A DNA stretch of 10,596 nucleotides from Ascidiaceihabitans sp. (GTDB lineage: Bacteria; Pseudomonadota; Alphaproteobacteria; Rhodobacterales; Rhodobacteraceae), in contig JALZUL010000053.1 of assembly GCA_023301665.1 (NCBI GenBank), positions 1 through 10,596 on the forward strand, given 5' to 3'. Position numbers and translations under genes: made by a program. The notes beneath the pieces were generated by a model. The model made no database searches and was not told the origin of the DNA. It worked only from the letters and a program-made list of their open reading frames with translations. The stretch's first letter is position 1. Every line of letters starts with the position of its first letter. Below are positions 1-6,565 of the stretch, in pieces.

Positions 1-1
1 G

Positions 2-712
2 CTGGAACGGGGATTGGCCCAAGCAGGAACAGTCCTTGCGCTGCAGCGCCAATCTGCAAGTCTATATGGTCAATTGGGCGAGTTGGCGGCGGGCAAGGCG
101 CAAGCAGAGGGCCGCATCACTGAGATTGACTTAGAGGTTCTCAAGTTGGGGACCTCCCGTCGTGAGGAAGCGATTACTCGGCTTCGTGATCTGCGATCTC
201 GTGAGCTTGAGCTGATAGAACAAAGCGGCGCAATGAAAATGGAAATGGAGCAACTGGACATTCGGGCACCGGTATCCGGTGTCGTTTATGGGATGCGAGT
301 GCAGACAATGCGTTCGGTCGTGCGGGCTGCGGATCCGGTCTTGTATCTTATTCCACAAGACCGCCCTCTTTTGATTGTGGCGAACATTGACCCGCTTCAC
401 ATCGACAAAATTGTTATTGGACAAGAGGTGAATCTGCGGTTCTCGGCGCTCGACCAACGTACAACACCTGAGTTGGTTGGACAGGTGACATTGATTTCTG
501 CGGATGCATTTGAAGATGAAGGAAACGGCCTGACTTATTACCGCGCCGAGATAACTCTGAATCAGGGAGAAGTCGCAAAATTGAATGACGGCGACACGCT
601 TATTCCAGGTATGCCTGTTGAAGCGTTTATTCGAACGCAGGACCGGACACCTATTTCGTATTTGATCAAACCAATGGCCGATTATTTCAATCGGGCCTTC
701 AGAGAGTCATAA
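2..712 (+). CDS. HlyD-family type I secretion membrane-fusion (periplasmic adaptor) protein, 5'-truncated
   Basis: Partial gene: the frame is open from base 2 and ends at TAA 710-712, so about 236 C-terminal residues are visible and the true start lies outside the window. Such adaptors sit in the inner membrane, span the periplasm and link an ABC exporter to a TolC-like outer-membrane channel for one-step protein export. The visible part starts in a charged, Glu/Arg/Leu-rich helical stretch typical of the adaptor coiled-coil hairpin. Next comes LDIRAPVSGVVYG, the returning half of the lipoyl-like domain, then a beta-barrel region containing IPGMPVEAFIRT. The tail RTPISYLIKPMADYFNRAF is the usual C-terminal signature of the PrtE/PrsE/HlyD type I branch and separates it from RND-type adaptors. 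The ABC partner gene would be expected upstream, and the exported substrate cannot be told. No strong terminator follows. Confidence 0.88.
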   Translation: MERGLAQAGTVLALQRQSASLYGQLGELAAGKAQAEGRITEIDLEVLKLGTSRREEAITRLRDLRSRELELIEQSGAMKMEMEQLDIRAPVSGVVYGMRVQTMRSVVRAADPVLYLIPQDRPLLIVANIDPLHIDKIVIGQEVNLRFSALDQRTTPELVGQVTLISADAFEDEGNGLTYYRAEITLNQGEVAKLNDGDTLIPGMPVEAFIRTQDRTPISYLIKPMADYFNRAFRES

Positions 713-726
713 ACCCCTTTAGGTTT

Positions 727-732
727 TATAAT
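727..732 (+). promoter_or_regulatory. Candidate -10 box (TATAAT) upstream of the RidA gene
   Basis: A perfect TATAAT consensus lies 49 bp before the RidA start codon, in the 69-bp gap after the HlyD-family gene. No good -35 hexamer exists at 15 to 19 bp spacing (GAGTCA at 704-709 is the 17-bp choice), and there is no extended TG motif. It could be an activator-dependent promoter or a chance AT-rich match. A weak 5-bp inverted repeat (711-715 with 722-726) overlaps it. Confidence 0.3.
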
Positions 733-781
733 TACGAGGGTAGCTTTTGAGAAAATCACTTAGCCGATAAGGATCGCGCAC

Positions 782-1240
782 ATGAGCATTGAAGACCGCC
801 TGAACACTCTTGGTATCACCCTTCCCGAAGCAAGCGCACCCGCTGGAAACTACGTACCGTACGTTCAGGTCGGCGATCTGGTGTACATCTCTGGTCAGAT
901 TTCCAATGGTCCAGATGGCCTGATCCTTGGTAAACTGGGCGAGAACATGGATGTTGAGGCTGGTGCAAACGCCGCAAAAGCTTGCGCGATGCATCTTATC
1001 GCTCAATTGAAAGCAGCCTGTGGTGGCGATTTAGATCGTCTGGTAAAAGTCGTGAAATTGGGTGGCTTTGTGAACTCCACCGGTGATTTCACGGATCAAC
1101 CCAAAGTTATAAACGGGGCTTCCGATTTCATGGTAGAAGTCTTTGGGGACGCAGGTCGTCACGCACGTGCCGCCGTATCTGCAGCATCCTTGCCATTGGG
1201 TGTTGCTGTTGAAATTGAAGGCACCTTTCAAATCCAATGA
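782..1240 (+). CDS. RidA family protein (YjgF/YER057c/UK114 superfamily, about 150-residue subgroup)
   Basis: 152 residues. RidA-family enzymes hydrolyse reactive enamine/imine intermediates, such as those released by PLP enzymes like threonine dehydratase, to keto acids and ammonia; other subgroups act in catabolic pathways. The fold signature is visible: GDLVYISGQI (31-40), an Ala-rich helix near 60-80, LVKVVKLGGFVNS (87-99), and the C-terminal HARAAVSAASLPLGVAVEIEG. R129 in HARAAV aligns with the Arg that binds the substrate carboxylate in true RidA (R105 in Salmonella), and E146 in VEIEG is also kept, so imine deaminase activity is plausible. It is longer than the roughly 128-residue RidA type because of an N-terminal extension, as in the subgroup often annotated 'RidA family protein' in Rhodobacterales. 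AAGGA at 769-773 gives a Shine-Dalgarno about 8 nt before ATG. The stop overlaps the next start as ATGA. The physiological substrate is unknown. Confidence 0.9.
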   Translation: MSIEDRLNTLGITLPEASAPAGNYVPYVQVGDLVYISGQISNGPDGLILGKLGENMDVEAGANAAKACAMHLIAQLKAACGGDLDRLVKVVKLGGFVNSTGDFTDQPKVINGASDFMVEVFGDAGRHARAAVSAASLPLGVAVEIEGTFQIQ

Positions 1241-1992
1241 TCCCACGTCTGCATCCCGATTTCTTAACTAAGCCTCTGACGCATCGTGGTCTGCATGATG
1301 TGTCAGATGGGCGCCCCGAGAACAGCCGCGCGGCAATCCGCGCGGCAATCGAAAAGGGGTATGGGGTCGAAATAGATCTGCAGTTAAGTGCGGATCAACA
1401 CCCCATGGTCTTTCATGACTATACGTTGGATAGACTGACGAACAAAAAGGGCCCTGTTGCGATGCAAGTTGCGCAGGACTTATCCTCGATCTCCCTCACA
1501 GGCGGGGATGAAGGGATTCCCACATTAGCCGAGGTTTTGGATCTTGTTTCAGGGCAAGTGCCGTTGTTGGTTGAGCTCAAAGATCAAGATGGCGCTATGG
1601 GGAGCAATGTTGGTCCACTTGAAAAGGCAGCAGCGACCCTTTTGTCCAACTATGATGGACCTGTCGCTGTAATGTCTTTTAATCCAAATAGTGTGGCGCG
1701 AATGGCAGAGTTTGCGCCCAAAGTAGCGCGTGGGATTGTCACCAGTTCTTACGCGTATGCGGACTGGCCTTTCGGTCGTGATGTTTGTGACAGGCTACGC
1801 AGCATTCCCGATTTTGACAGAGTTGAGGCAAGTTTTATCAGCCACGAGGTGGCGGATTTGGAACGGCCAAGGGTGGCGGAATTGAAAGAGGGCGGCGTAG
1901 ATATTCTATGTTGGACCGTTAAATCTGCCGAGCAAGAAGCCCTTGCACGTAAAGTTGCACAAAACATTACCTTTGAACAATATCTGGCCTGA
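1237..1992 (+). CDS. Glycerophosphodiester phosphodiesterase family protein (cytoplasmic, UgpQ-like)
   Basis: 251 residues, the usual length for single-domain bacterial GDPDs. These TIM-barrel enzymes hydrolyse glycerophosphodiesters, made by deacylation of phospholipids, to glycerol-3-phosphate and an alcohol, using a divalent metal. The catalytic pattern is complete: THRG (H16, R17), EN (29-30), VEIDLQLSAD with metal-ligand-type E45 and D47, MVFHDYTLDRLT with the second catalytic His H60, LVELK (E113, K115), and a late CWTVKS block. There is no signal peptide or membrane segment, so it should act in the cytoplasm like UgpQ rather than in the periplasm like GlpQ. The start sits in an ATGA overlap with the RidA gene and has no evident Shine-Dalgarno of its own, so it is probably translationally coupled. 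A perfect 12-bp tandem repeat at 1326-1349 encodes RAAIRAAI without lengthening the protein. No ugp transporter genes are adjacent. Confidence 0.93.
   Translation: MIPRLHPDFLTKPLTHRGLHDVSDGRPENSRAAIRAAIEKGYGVEIDLQLSADQHPMVFHDYTLDRLTNKKGPVAMQVAQDLSSISLTGGDEGIPTLAEVLDLVSGQVPLLVELKDQDGAMGSNVGPLEKAAATLLSNYDGPVAVMSFNPNSVARMAEFAPKVARGIVTSSYAYADWPFGRDVCDRLRSIPDFDRVEASFISHEVADLERPRVAELKEGGVDILCWTVKSAEQEALARKVAQNITFEQYLA
1326..1349 (+). repeat. Perfect 12-bp tandem repeat inside the GDPD gene
   Basis: CCGCGCGGCAAT occurs twice back to back (1326-1337 and 1338-1349) and encodes two RAAI units at residues 31-38. Relatives usually read something like LAAFRAAIE here with the same spacing, so the repeat has not added residues. 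It may be chance codon use or local sequence conversion. Confidence 0.85.
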
Positions 1993-2047
1993 GCAAGAGC
2001 TTGAAACCACAAAGTTAAGCCACAAGTTGTTTTAAGTATGAACGACA

Positions 2048-2052
2048 AAGGA
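2048..2052 (+). promoter_or_regulatory. Shine-Dalgarno that decides the start of the COG3146 gene
   Basis: AAGGA lies 5 nt before ATG 2058 but only 2 nt before the in-frame GTG at 2055. The spacing therefore favours ATG 2058 as the start. Confidence 0.6.
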
Positions 2053-2057
2053 TCGTG

Positions 2058-3245
2058 ATGAGCCAACACGAAGTTGAAATTAGCGTCATCGCGAGGATCG
2101 CTGAAATAGGTCAGGATGATTGGGATGCCTGCGCGTGCCCTGAGGCGACTGATGGTGGGCGGCCTAACGATCCTTTCACAACCTACCGGTTCTTGAGCGC
2201 GCTTGAAGAAAGCGGATCGGTCGGTTCGGGAACGGGTTGGCAGCCCCAATATTTGGTTGCGAAAGTCGAAGATCGCGTGATTAGCGTCGCACCTCTCTAT
2301 GTGAAATCTCACTCGCAAGGTGAGTATATTTTCGATCACAACTGGGCGCATGCGTATGAAAACGCAGGGGGGCGGTATTACCCTAAACTTCAGATCGCGG
2401 TCCCACATACGCCGGCTACAGGGCGTAGGTTTCTAGTTCATCCAGATTTTGCCGAGACAGGATTTTCAACTCTGGTTCAAGGGGCCATTCAGCTGGCGTC
2501 CAACAATAATGTGTCTAGCGTTCATGCTACGTTTTGCACCGCTGATGAGGCGGCACTGGGCGAACAACTTGGGCTTATGTCTCGTGCCACACAGCAGTTC
2601 CATTGGCTGAACAAGGGGTATGAGGATTTCGACGGTTTCTTGGCTGATCTAAGTTCGAGAAAGCGCAAGAATATCCGTAAAGAGCGCGCGCAGGCACAAG
2701 GGTTTGGTGGGGAAATTGTAACCCTGCGTGGGGATCAGATTGAGCCTGAACATTGGGACGCCTTTTGGGAGTTTTACCAAGACACAGGCGCGCGCAAATG
2801 GGGTACGCCGTATTTGACGCGGCAGTTTTTTCGGATCGCACAAGAAACTCTGCGGCATGATTTAGCGTTGGTTCTAGCGCGTCGCGATGGTGAATGGATC
2901 GCGGGCGCTTTGAACTTTGTCGGCCGTGAAACGCTTTTTGGCCGTTATTGGGGCTGCGTTGAGCATCACGCCTGCTTGCACTTTGAACTGTGCTATTATC
3001 AGGCGATCGATATCGCAATCGGTGATGGGTTGGCGCGGGTTGAGGCTGGTGCACAAGGCCAACATAAGCTTGCGCGAGGATATTTGCCGACCCAAACGCA
3101 CAGTCTGCATTGGGTGGCGGATGCTGGGTTTGCTGATGCTATTGGTTCTTATCTCAAGGCCGAACGTGAAGCGGTAGAAGAAGAGATAGAAATCCTCACG
3201 GATTACGGACCGTTCAAAAATCCAAATGTTCAGGAACAAGAATAG
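2058..3245 (+). CDS. GNAT/FemAB-like protein of the COG3146 (DUF482, PF04339) family
   Basis: 395 residues from ATG 2058. The family is annotated as a predicted N-acyltransferase or 'peptidoglycan biosynthesis/recognition' protein with a double GNAT fold; its substrate is not established to my knowledge. Family landmarks seen here are FDHNWAHAYE near residue 92, PAVPHTP-like QIAVPHTPATGRR near 112-124, the basic block SSRKRKNIRKER near 199-210, YQDTGARKWGTPYLTRQFF near 240-258, and the C-terminal signature VEAGAQGQHKLARGY near 328-342 followed by a His-rich THSLHW. The tail is acidic (EAVEEEIEI). There is no signal peptide, so it is probably cytoplasmic or inner-face. The 65-bp gap after the GDPD gene allows co-transcription, but I see no clear promoter there. 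A hairpin terminator follows. Confidence is high for the family and low for a specific reaction. Confidence 0.88.
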   Translation: MSQHEVEISVIARIAEIGQDDWDACACPEATDGGRPNDPFTTYRFLSALEESGSVGSGTGWQPQYLVAKVEDRVISVAPLYVKSHSQGEYIFDHNWAHAYENAGGRYYPKLQIAVPHTPATGRRFLVHPDFAETGFSTLVQGAIQLASNNNVSSVHATFCTADEAALGEQLGLMSRATQQFHWLNKGYEDFDGFLADLSSRKRKNIRKERAQAQGFGGEIVTLRGDQIEPEHWDAFWEFYQDTGARKWGTPYLTRQFFRIAQETLRHDLALVLARRDGEWIAGALNFVGRETLFGRYWGCVEHHACLHFELCYYQAIDIAIGDGLARVEAGAQGQHKLARGYLPTQTHSLHWVADAGFADAIGSYLKAEREAVEEEIEILTDYGPFKNPNVQEQE

Positions 3246-3261
3246 AGCTTGATCCAAAAGA

Positions 3262-3288
3262 AAAAGGCCCCCGAGATAGGGACCTTTT
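3262..3288 (-). terminator. Bidirectional rho-independent terminator between COG3146 gene and peroxiredoxin gene
   Basis: Inverted repeat AAAAGGCCCC (3262-3271) and GGGACCTTTT (3279-3288) with a 7-nt loop, lying in the 76-bp gap between two convergent genes. Each strand ends in a short T run after the stem. The single imperfect position is C-A on the plus-strand RNA but G-U on the minus-strand RNA, so the hairpin should be stronger for the peroxiredoxin transcript, hence the strand given. It likely serves both genes. Confidence 0.8.
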
Positions 3289-3321
3289 AAGATATTTTGA
3301 TTTGGCGCTCAATTGCACCAA

Positions 3322-3810
3322 TTACATGGAGGCAAGTAAGCCTTCGCCTCCAGAAACCTCGCAAACACCCGGTGATTCTTCTTCTTGCAAAAGGGTGACA
3401 ACGCCATTTTCGACAACCATCGCATACCGTTTGGACCGTGCCAAAAGGCCCGCAGGTGGCGCGCTAAATTCCATGCCGATGCCTGTTGTAAACGCGCTTT
3501 CTGCGTCACCTAGCATGGTGATACCGGCTTCTGTTGCGCCAGTTGCTTCACCCCAAGCTTTCATCACGAAAGGGTCATTTACGGAAACGCAGATGATTTC
3601 GTCGACGCCTTTGGCATCAAATTGAGCTTTGGTGCGGATAAAGCTTGGCACGTGAGCAGAGTGGCACGTTGGTGTAAAGGCACCAGGAACAGCAAAGATC
3701 ACAACTTTGCGGTCTTTGGTTTTATCTGCCAGATTGACTGGCGCAGGCCCGTCAGCTGTCATTTCAACCAAAGTTGTGTCGGGGAGTGTGTCGCCTTGCT
3801 TAATCGCCAT
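3322..3810 (-). CDS. Peroxiredoxin, Prx5/PrxII (atypical 2-Cys) type
   Basis: 162 residues, full length for the Prx5 class. It reduces hydrogen peroxide and organic hydroperoxides in the cytoplasm, using thioredoxin or glutaredoxin/glutathione as reductant. The active-site motif PGAFTPTCH (42-50) holds the peroxidatic C49 with the conserved Pro and Thr, and R128 in ARSKRYAMVVENG fits the conserved active-site Arg. C74 (EIICVSVND) and C150 (SPGVCEVSGGEG) are also present. By position C150 matches the resolving Cys of human PRDX5 (C151) and C74 matches the second Cys of plant PrxII, so an intramolecular disulfide is possible. No glutaredoxin domain is fused. The start ATG is preceded by AAAGG on the minus strand. 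It is divergent from the flavoprotein gene across 104 bp. Whether that reductase supplies electrons to it is only a guess. Confidence 0.93.
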   Translation of the reverse strand: MAIKQGDTLPDTTLVEMTADGPAPVNLADKTKDRKVVIFAVPGAFTPTCHSAHVPSFIRTKAQFDAKGVDEIICVSVNDPFVMKAWGEATGATEAGITMLGDAESAFTTGIGMEFSAPPAGLLARSKRYAMVVENGVVTLLQEEESPGVCEVSGGEGLLASM

Positions 3811-3831
3811 GGGTAGAACCTTTCTTGGGAA

Positions 3832-3859
3832 TTGCGTCTCTCGTATTTGTGGATATAGG
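3832..3859 (+). promoter_or_regulatory. Weak candidate promoter for the ferredoxin-reductase-type gene
   Basis: TTGCGT (3832-3837), 16-bp spacer, TATAGG (3854-3859), inside the 104-bp divergent gap. Matches to consensus are partial (3 of 6 and 4 of 6). On the opposite strand TATATC (3857 down to 3852), with TGGCCA 16 bp upstream, is an equally weak candidate for the peroxiredoxin gene, and the two share the TATA core. Confidence 0.25.
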
Positions 3860-3902
3860 TTTTACAACCGAAGTGGCCAGCGAAATCGCGAAAGACGTAT
3901 CT

Positions 3903-3907
3903 AGGAG
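3903..3907 (+). promoter_or_regulatory. Shine-Dalgarno that decides the start of the ferredoxin-reductase-type gene
   Basis: AGGAG lies 7 nt before ATG 3915. The frame is open upstream to a TTG at 3825, but those 30 extra residues precede the FAD-binding strand that begins such proteins and have no ribosome binding site. ATG 3915 is therefore chosen. Confidence 0.75.
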
Positions 3908-3914
3908 TAAGTTT

Positions 3915-5120
3915 ATGGGACATGTGATTGTGGTCGGGGCTGGCCAAGCTGGATCATCTTGCGTGGCAAAGTTGCGCAATGGCGGATTTGAAGGGCAGAT
4001 CACCTTGATCGGTCAAGAGCCTGTACCACCCTATCAACGCCCACCTTTGTCCAAAGCGTATCTTTTGGGTGATATGAGCCTAGAGCGTTTGTTCCTGCGC
4101 CCTGAGACCTTCTACGCCGAGAACAACATTGATCTGCGGATGGGTACATCTGTGGAGGCGATCAACCCAGCAGATAAAACGATCACGGTCTCGGGTGATG
4201 AGCTAAGTTATGATGATTTAGTGCTGACGACAGGCTCATCGCCAAACCGTTTACCGGCCAGTATTGGTGGTGCTTTGGGTGGTGTGTTTGTGGTGCGTGA
4301 CTTGGCCGATGTGGATGCAATGGCCTCTCGTTTTGTTGAGGGGGCAAAGGTACTGATTGTCGGTGGCGGGTACATCGGGCTTGAAGCAGCATCGGTTGCC
4401 GCCAAGCTGGGTTTGAAGGTCACATTGGTTGAAATGGCTGATCGCATTTTGCAACGCGTGGCGGCGCCAGAAACCAGTGATTTCTTTCGGGAGCTGCATA
4501 TAAAACACGGTGTCGATGTTCTTGAGGGTGTTGGCCTAGATCACTTGATCGGTGAAGATACAGTAACGGGTGCAAAATTGACCGACGGTACCGAATTGGA
4601 TGCGGATTTTGTGATTGTTGGCGTAGGTGTAACGCCCACATCCACGCTCGCGGAAGCGGCTGGGTTGGTTTTAGAGAATGGGATTAAGGTTGATGCCTTT
4701 GGGCGCAGTTCTGATCCACACATATGGTCGGCAGGTGATTGTGCATCTTTCCCTTATCGTGACACGCGCATTCGCCTTGAAAGCGTTCCGAATGCCATCG
4801 ATCAAGCCGAGGTCATCGCCGAAAACATTATGGGTGCAGACAAGGAATATGTCGCAAAGCCATGGTTCTGGTCGGATCAATACGACGTTAAGCTGCAAAT
4901 TGCCGGGCTTAACACTGGGTATGATCGTGTTGTGACACGCAAAACGGGGGATGCGGTTTCGTTTTGGTATTATGCTGGAGCTACTCTGCTGGCGGTGGAC
5001 GCCGCAAATGATCCGCGTGGCTACATGATTGGCAAGCGTTTGATCGAGGCGGGGAAATCCCCTGCACCTGAGGCCATCGCAGATCCCGAAACGGATATGA
5101 AGGCATTGTTGAAAGCATGA
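3915..5120 (+). CDS. NAD(P)/FAD-dependent oxidoreductase, ferredoxin/putidaredoxin/rhodocoxin reductase type
   Basis: 401 residues, typical for the class. These soluble flavoproteins pass electrons from NAD(P)H through FAD to a [2Fe-2S] ferredoxin that feeds a P450 or dioxygenase; relatives include apoptosis-inducing-factor-like reductases. In order: FAD-binding GAGQAG (8-13), PPYQRPPLSKAYL (38-50), the loop LVLTTGSSPNRLP (102-114), NAD-binding VGGGYIGLEAA (149-159) with E173 at the end of the following strand (suggesting NADH preference), the second FAD motif WSAGDCA (271-277), and a Reductase_C-type domain from about 316 (PWFWSDQYDVKLQIAG). No CxxC disulfide motif is seen, so it is not a thioredoxin reductase. 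No ferredoxin or oxygenase gene is in view, so the partner is unknown. Its stop overlaps the rsmD start as ATGA. Confidence 0.92.
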   Translation: MGHVIVVGAGQAGSSCVAKLRNGGFEGQITLIGQEPVPPYQRPPLSKAYLLGDMSLERLFLRPETFYAENNIDLRMGTSVEAINPADKTITVSGDELSYDDLVLTTGSSPNRLPASIGGALGGVFVVRDLADVDAMASRFVEGAKVLIVGGGYIGLEAASVAAKLGLKVTLVEMADRILQRVAAPETSDFFRELHIKHGVDVLEGVGLDHLIGEDTVTGAKLTDGTELDADFVIVGVGVTPTSTLAEAAGLVLENGIKVDAFGRSSDPHIWSAGDCASFPYRDTRIRLESVPNAIDQAEVIAENIMGADKEYVAKPWFWSDQYDVKLQIAGLNTGYDRVVTRKTGDAVSFWYYAGATLLAVDAANDPRGYMIGKRLIEAGKSPAPEAIADPETDMKALLKA

Positions 5121-5686
5121 GGATCATAGCTGGCACGTGGCGCGGAACCGCGCTTGCCGCGTTGGGCAAGGGGGATGCTGGCGCACAGTTGCGGCCGACG
5201 TCCGATCGGGTGCGAGAAAGCTTGTTTTCGATGTTGACCCACCTTGGTGTGATCGATGACGCACGGGTTCTAGACCTTTTTGCAGGGACCGGAGCCTTAG
5301 CGTTTGAGGCCTTGTCACGGGGCGCAAGTGATGCGGTTTTGGTAGAAAACGGTCGTGTTGCGCAAAAGTTGATTGCAGAAAATCTAGCTAAATTGCGCGC
5401 CAAAGATTTGGTGCATGTGCAGCGTCAAGATGCGACTAAATTGAGCGCTTGGGCAGGAACACCGTTTGATTTGGTGTTCCTTGACCCGCCCTATGGGCGC
5501 GATATGGGGCAGAAAGCTCTGATGGCGGCACAAAAAGGTGGTTGGCTTGCACAGGGTGCCACGATCGTGTGGGAGGAGGCTGCGCCAATGCAGCCTCCGC
5601 TCGGTTTTATACTGGATGATCACCGCAAGTATGGCGACACCCATGTGACCGTGTTGGAATACACAGGACGGAGCCCTGAAATTTAA
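5117..5686 (+). CDS. rsmD: 16S rRNA (guanine(966)-N(2))-methyltransferase RsmD
   Basis: 189 residues, normal for RsmD. It methylates N2 of G966 (E. coli numbering) in helix 31 of 16S rRNA on the assembling 30S subunit, using S-adenosylmethionine. The whole signature is visible: MRIIAGTWRG at the N-terminus, LRPTSDRVRESLF (25-37), the SAM-binding VLDLFAGTGALAFEALSRGA (51-70) and catalytic motif IV FLDPPYG (121-127). The start lies in an ATGA overlap with the flavoprotein gene, with no convincing Shine-Dalgarno, which suggests translational coupling. Its TAA stop overlaps the map stop on the other strand by 3 of 4 bases in TTAA (5683-5686), leaving no room for a terminator between the two. The pairing with a ferredoxin-reductase-like gene has no obvious functional meaning. 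Confidence 0.95.
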   Translation: MRIIAGTWRGTALAALGKGDAGAQLRPTSDRVRESLFSMLTHLGVIDDARVLDLFAGTGALAFEALSRGASDAVLVENGRVAQKLIAENLAKLRAKDLVHVQRQDATKLSAWAGTPFDLVFLDPPYGRDMGQKALMAAQKGGWLAQGATIVWEEAAPMQPPLGFILDDHRKYGDTHVTVLEYTGRSPEI

Positions 5687-6492
5687 TAGGTCGGGTGATA
5701 CTTGTCCGCTACAGACAGGGTGAAAATTTCGAACCCGTCTTCGGTCACGCCGATAGAGTGCTCAAATTGCGCAGACAGTGATTTATCTCGGGTGACCGCA
5801 GTCCAGTCATCTGCCAAGGTTTTCGTTTCTGCGCGACCAAGGTTTACCATTGGTTCAATGGTAAAGAACATTCCGGGTTCTAGAACCGCGCCAGTACCGG
5901 GGCGACCATAGTGTACGACATTGGGTGGCGCGTGAAAAACGCGCCCAAGCCCGTGACCGCAGAAATCGCGTACGACGGACATGCGATGGCTTTCCACAAA
6001 CGATTGGATCGCATGGCCAATATCGCCGAAAGTGTTACCCGGTTTGACAGCTTCGATCCCGCGCATGAGTGAATCGTGGGTCACTTGGATCAAGCGCTCG
6101 GCCTTTCGGGAAAGCTTGCCTGCAACATACATCCGCGATGTGTCACCGAACCATCCATCAACGATCACCGTCACATCGATGTTCAAGATATCGCCATCTT
6201 TGAGCTTTTTATCACCAGGAATGCCATGGCAGACCACGTGGTTTACCGAAATGCACGAGGCATGTTGGTACCCTTTGTAACCAATCGTTGCTGATTTCGC
6301 ACCAGCGGCATCAACCATGTCCGTGATGATCTTATCGATGGCGCCAGTGGTTTGACCCGGGAACACATGCTCAGACATCGCGTCAAGAATTTGAGAGGCC
6401 AAAGCCCCAGCAGCCATCATGCCAGCGGAATCGGATGGATCATAAATTCGAATGCCGTCTTTGGTTTGTCGGCCGCGGTTAGTTTTGTTCAA
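5683..6492 (-). CDS. map: Type I methionyl aminopeptidase
   Basis: 269 residues. It removes the initiator methionine from new proteins in the cytoplasm and is normally essential. All five metal ligands can be placed: D106 (LNIDVTV), D117 (FGDTSR), H180 (CGHGLGR), E213 (TIEPMV) and E244 (QFEHSIG). The substrate-contact histidines H89 (VVCHGIP) and H187 (FHAPPNV) are also present. There is no N-terminal zinc-finger or SH3-like extension, so it is the short bacterial type Ia. The start appears to be TTG at 6490-6492: no ATG lies in frame upstream, the next Met (residue 25) falls inside conserved sequence, and GGAG lies 8 nt upstream. It lies 73 bp downstream of sfsA on the same strand, so the two may be co-transcribed, although a weak internal promoter (TGGTCA, 17 bp, TAAATA) is possible. 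Confidence 0.95.
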   Translation of the reverse strand: MNKTNRGRQTKDGIRIYDPSDSAGMMAAGALASQILDAMSEHVFPGQTTGAIDKIITDMVDAAGAKSATIGYKGYQHASCISVNHVVCHGIPGDKKLKDGDILNIDVTVIVDGWFGDTSRMYVAGKLSRKAERLIQVTHDSLMRGIEAVKPGNTFGDIGHAIQSFVESHRMSVVRDFCGHGLGRVFHAPPNVVHYGRPGTGAVLEPGMFFTIEPMVNLGRAETKTLADDWTAVTRDKSLSAQFEHSIGVTEDGFEIFTLSVADKYHPTY

Positions 6493-6500
6493 TGGGAAAG

Positions 6501-6504
6501 CTCC
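6501..6504 (-). promoter_or_regulatory. Shine-Dalgarno supporting a TTG start of map
   Basis: Read on the minus strand this is GGAG, 8 nt before the TTG at 6492-6490. It is the only ribosome-binding-like sequence near the expected N-terminus, and no in-frame ATG competes upstream. Confidence 0.55.
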
Positions 6505-6565
6505 ATCATTTGTGGCATTTGTTGCTACGGTATTTAGACTCTGTGAGGCGCAGTGACCAGAGGGG

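Noticed and set aside
711..726. Possible terminator after the HlyD-family gene (AAACC/GGTTT hairpin)
   Set aside because: The stem is only 5 bp, AT-rich at its base and not followed by a T run, too weak to call.
2001..2037. Possible promoter before the COG3146 gene (TTGAAA at 2001-2006)
   Set aside because: No acceptable -10 hexamer lies 15 to 19 bp downstream; the nearest AT-rich box (TTAAGT, 2032-2037) is about 25 bp away.
1749..2408. Minus-strand open frame of 219 codons across the GDPD/COG3146 junction
   Set aside because: It runs antisense to two clearly recognisable genes and the intervening gap, has an odd Arg/Cys/Pro-rich composition and matches no family I recognise.
2575..3054. 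Minus-strand open frame of 159 codons inside the COG3146 gene
   Set aside because: Wholly antisense to a conserved coding region, rich in Arg, His, Gln and Pro as expected for a shadow frame.
3302..3625. Plus-strand open frame of 107 codons opposite the peroxiredoxin gene
   Set aside because: Antisense to the conserved peroxiredoxin; Ser/Pro-rich composition is typical of a shadow frame, and no ribosome binding site was noted.
3825..3914. 30-residue N-terminal extension of the flavoprotein from TTG 3825
   Set aside because: It precedes the normal FAD-binding N-terminus, lacks a Shine-Dalgarno and covers the divergent promoter gap, whereas AGGAG sits ideally before ATG 3915.
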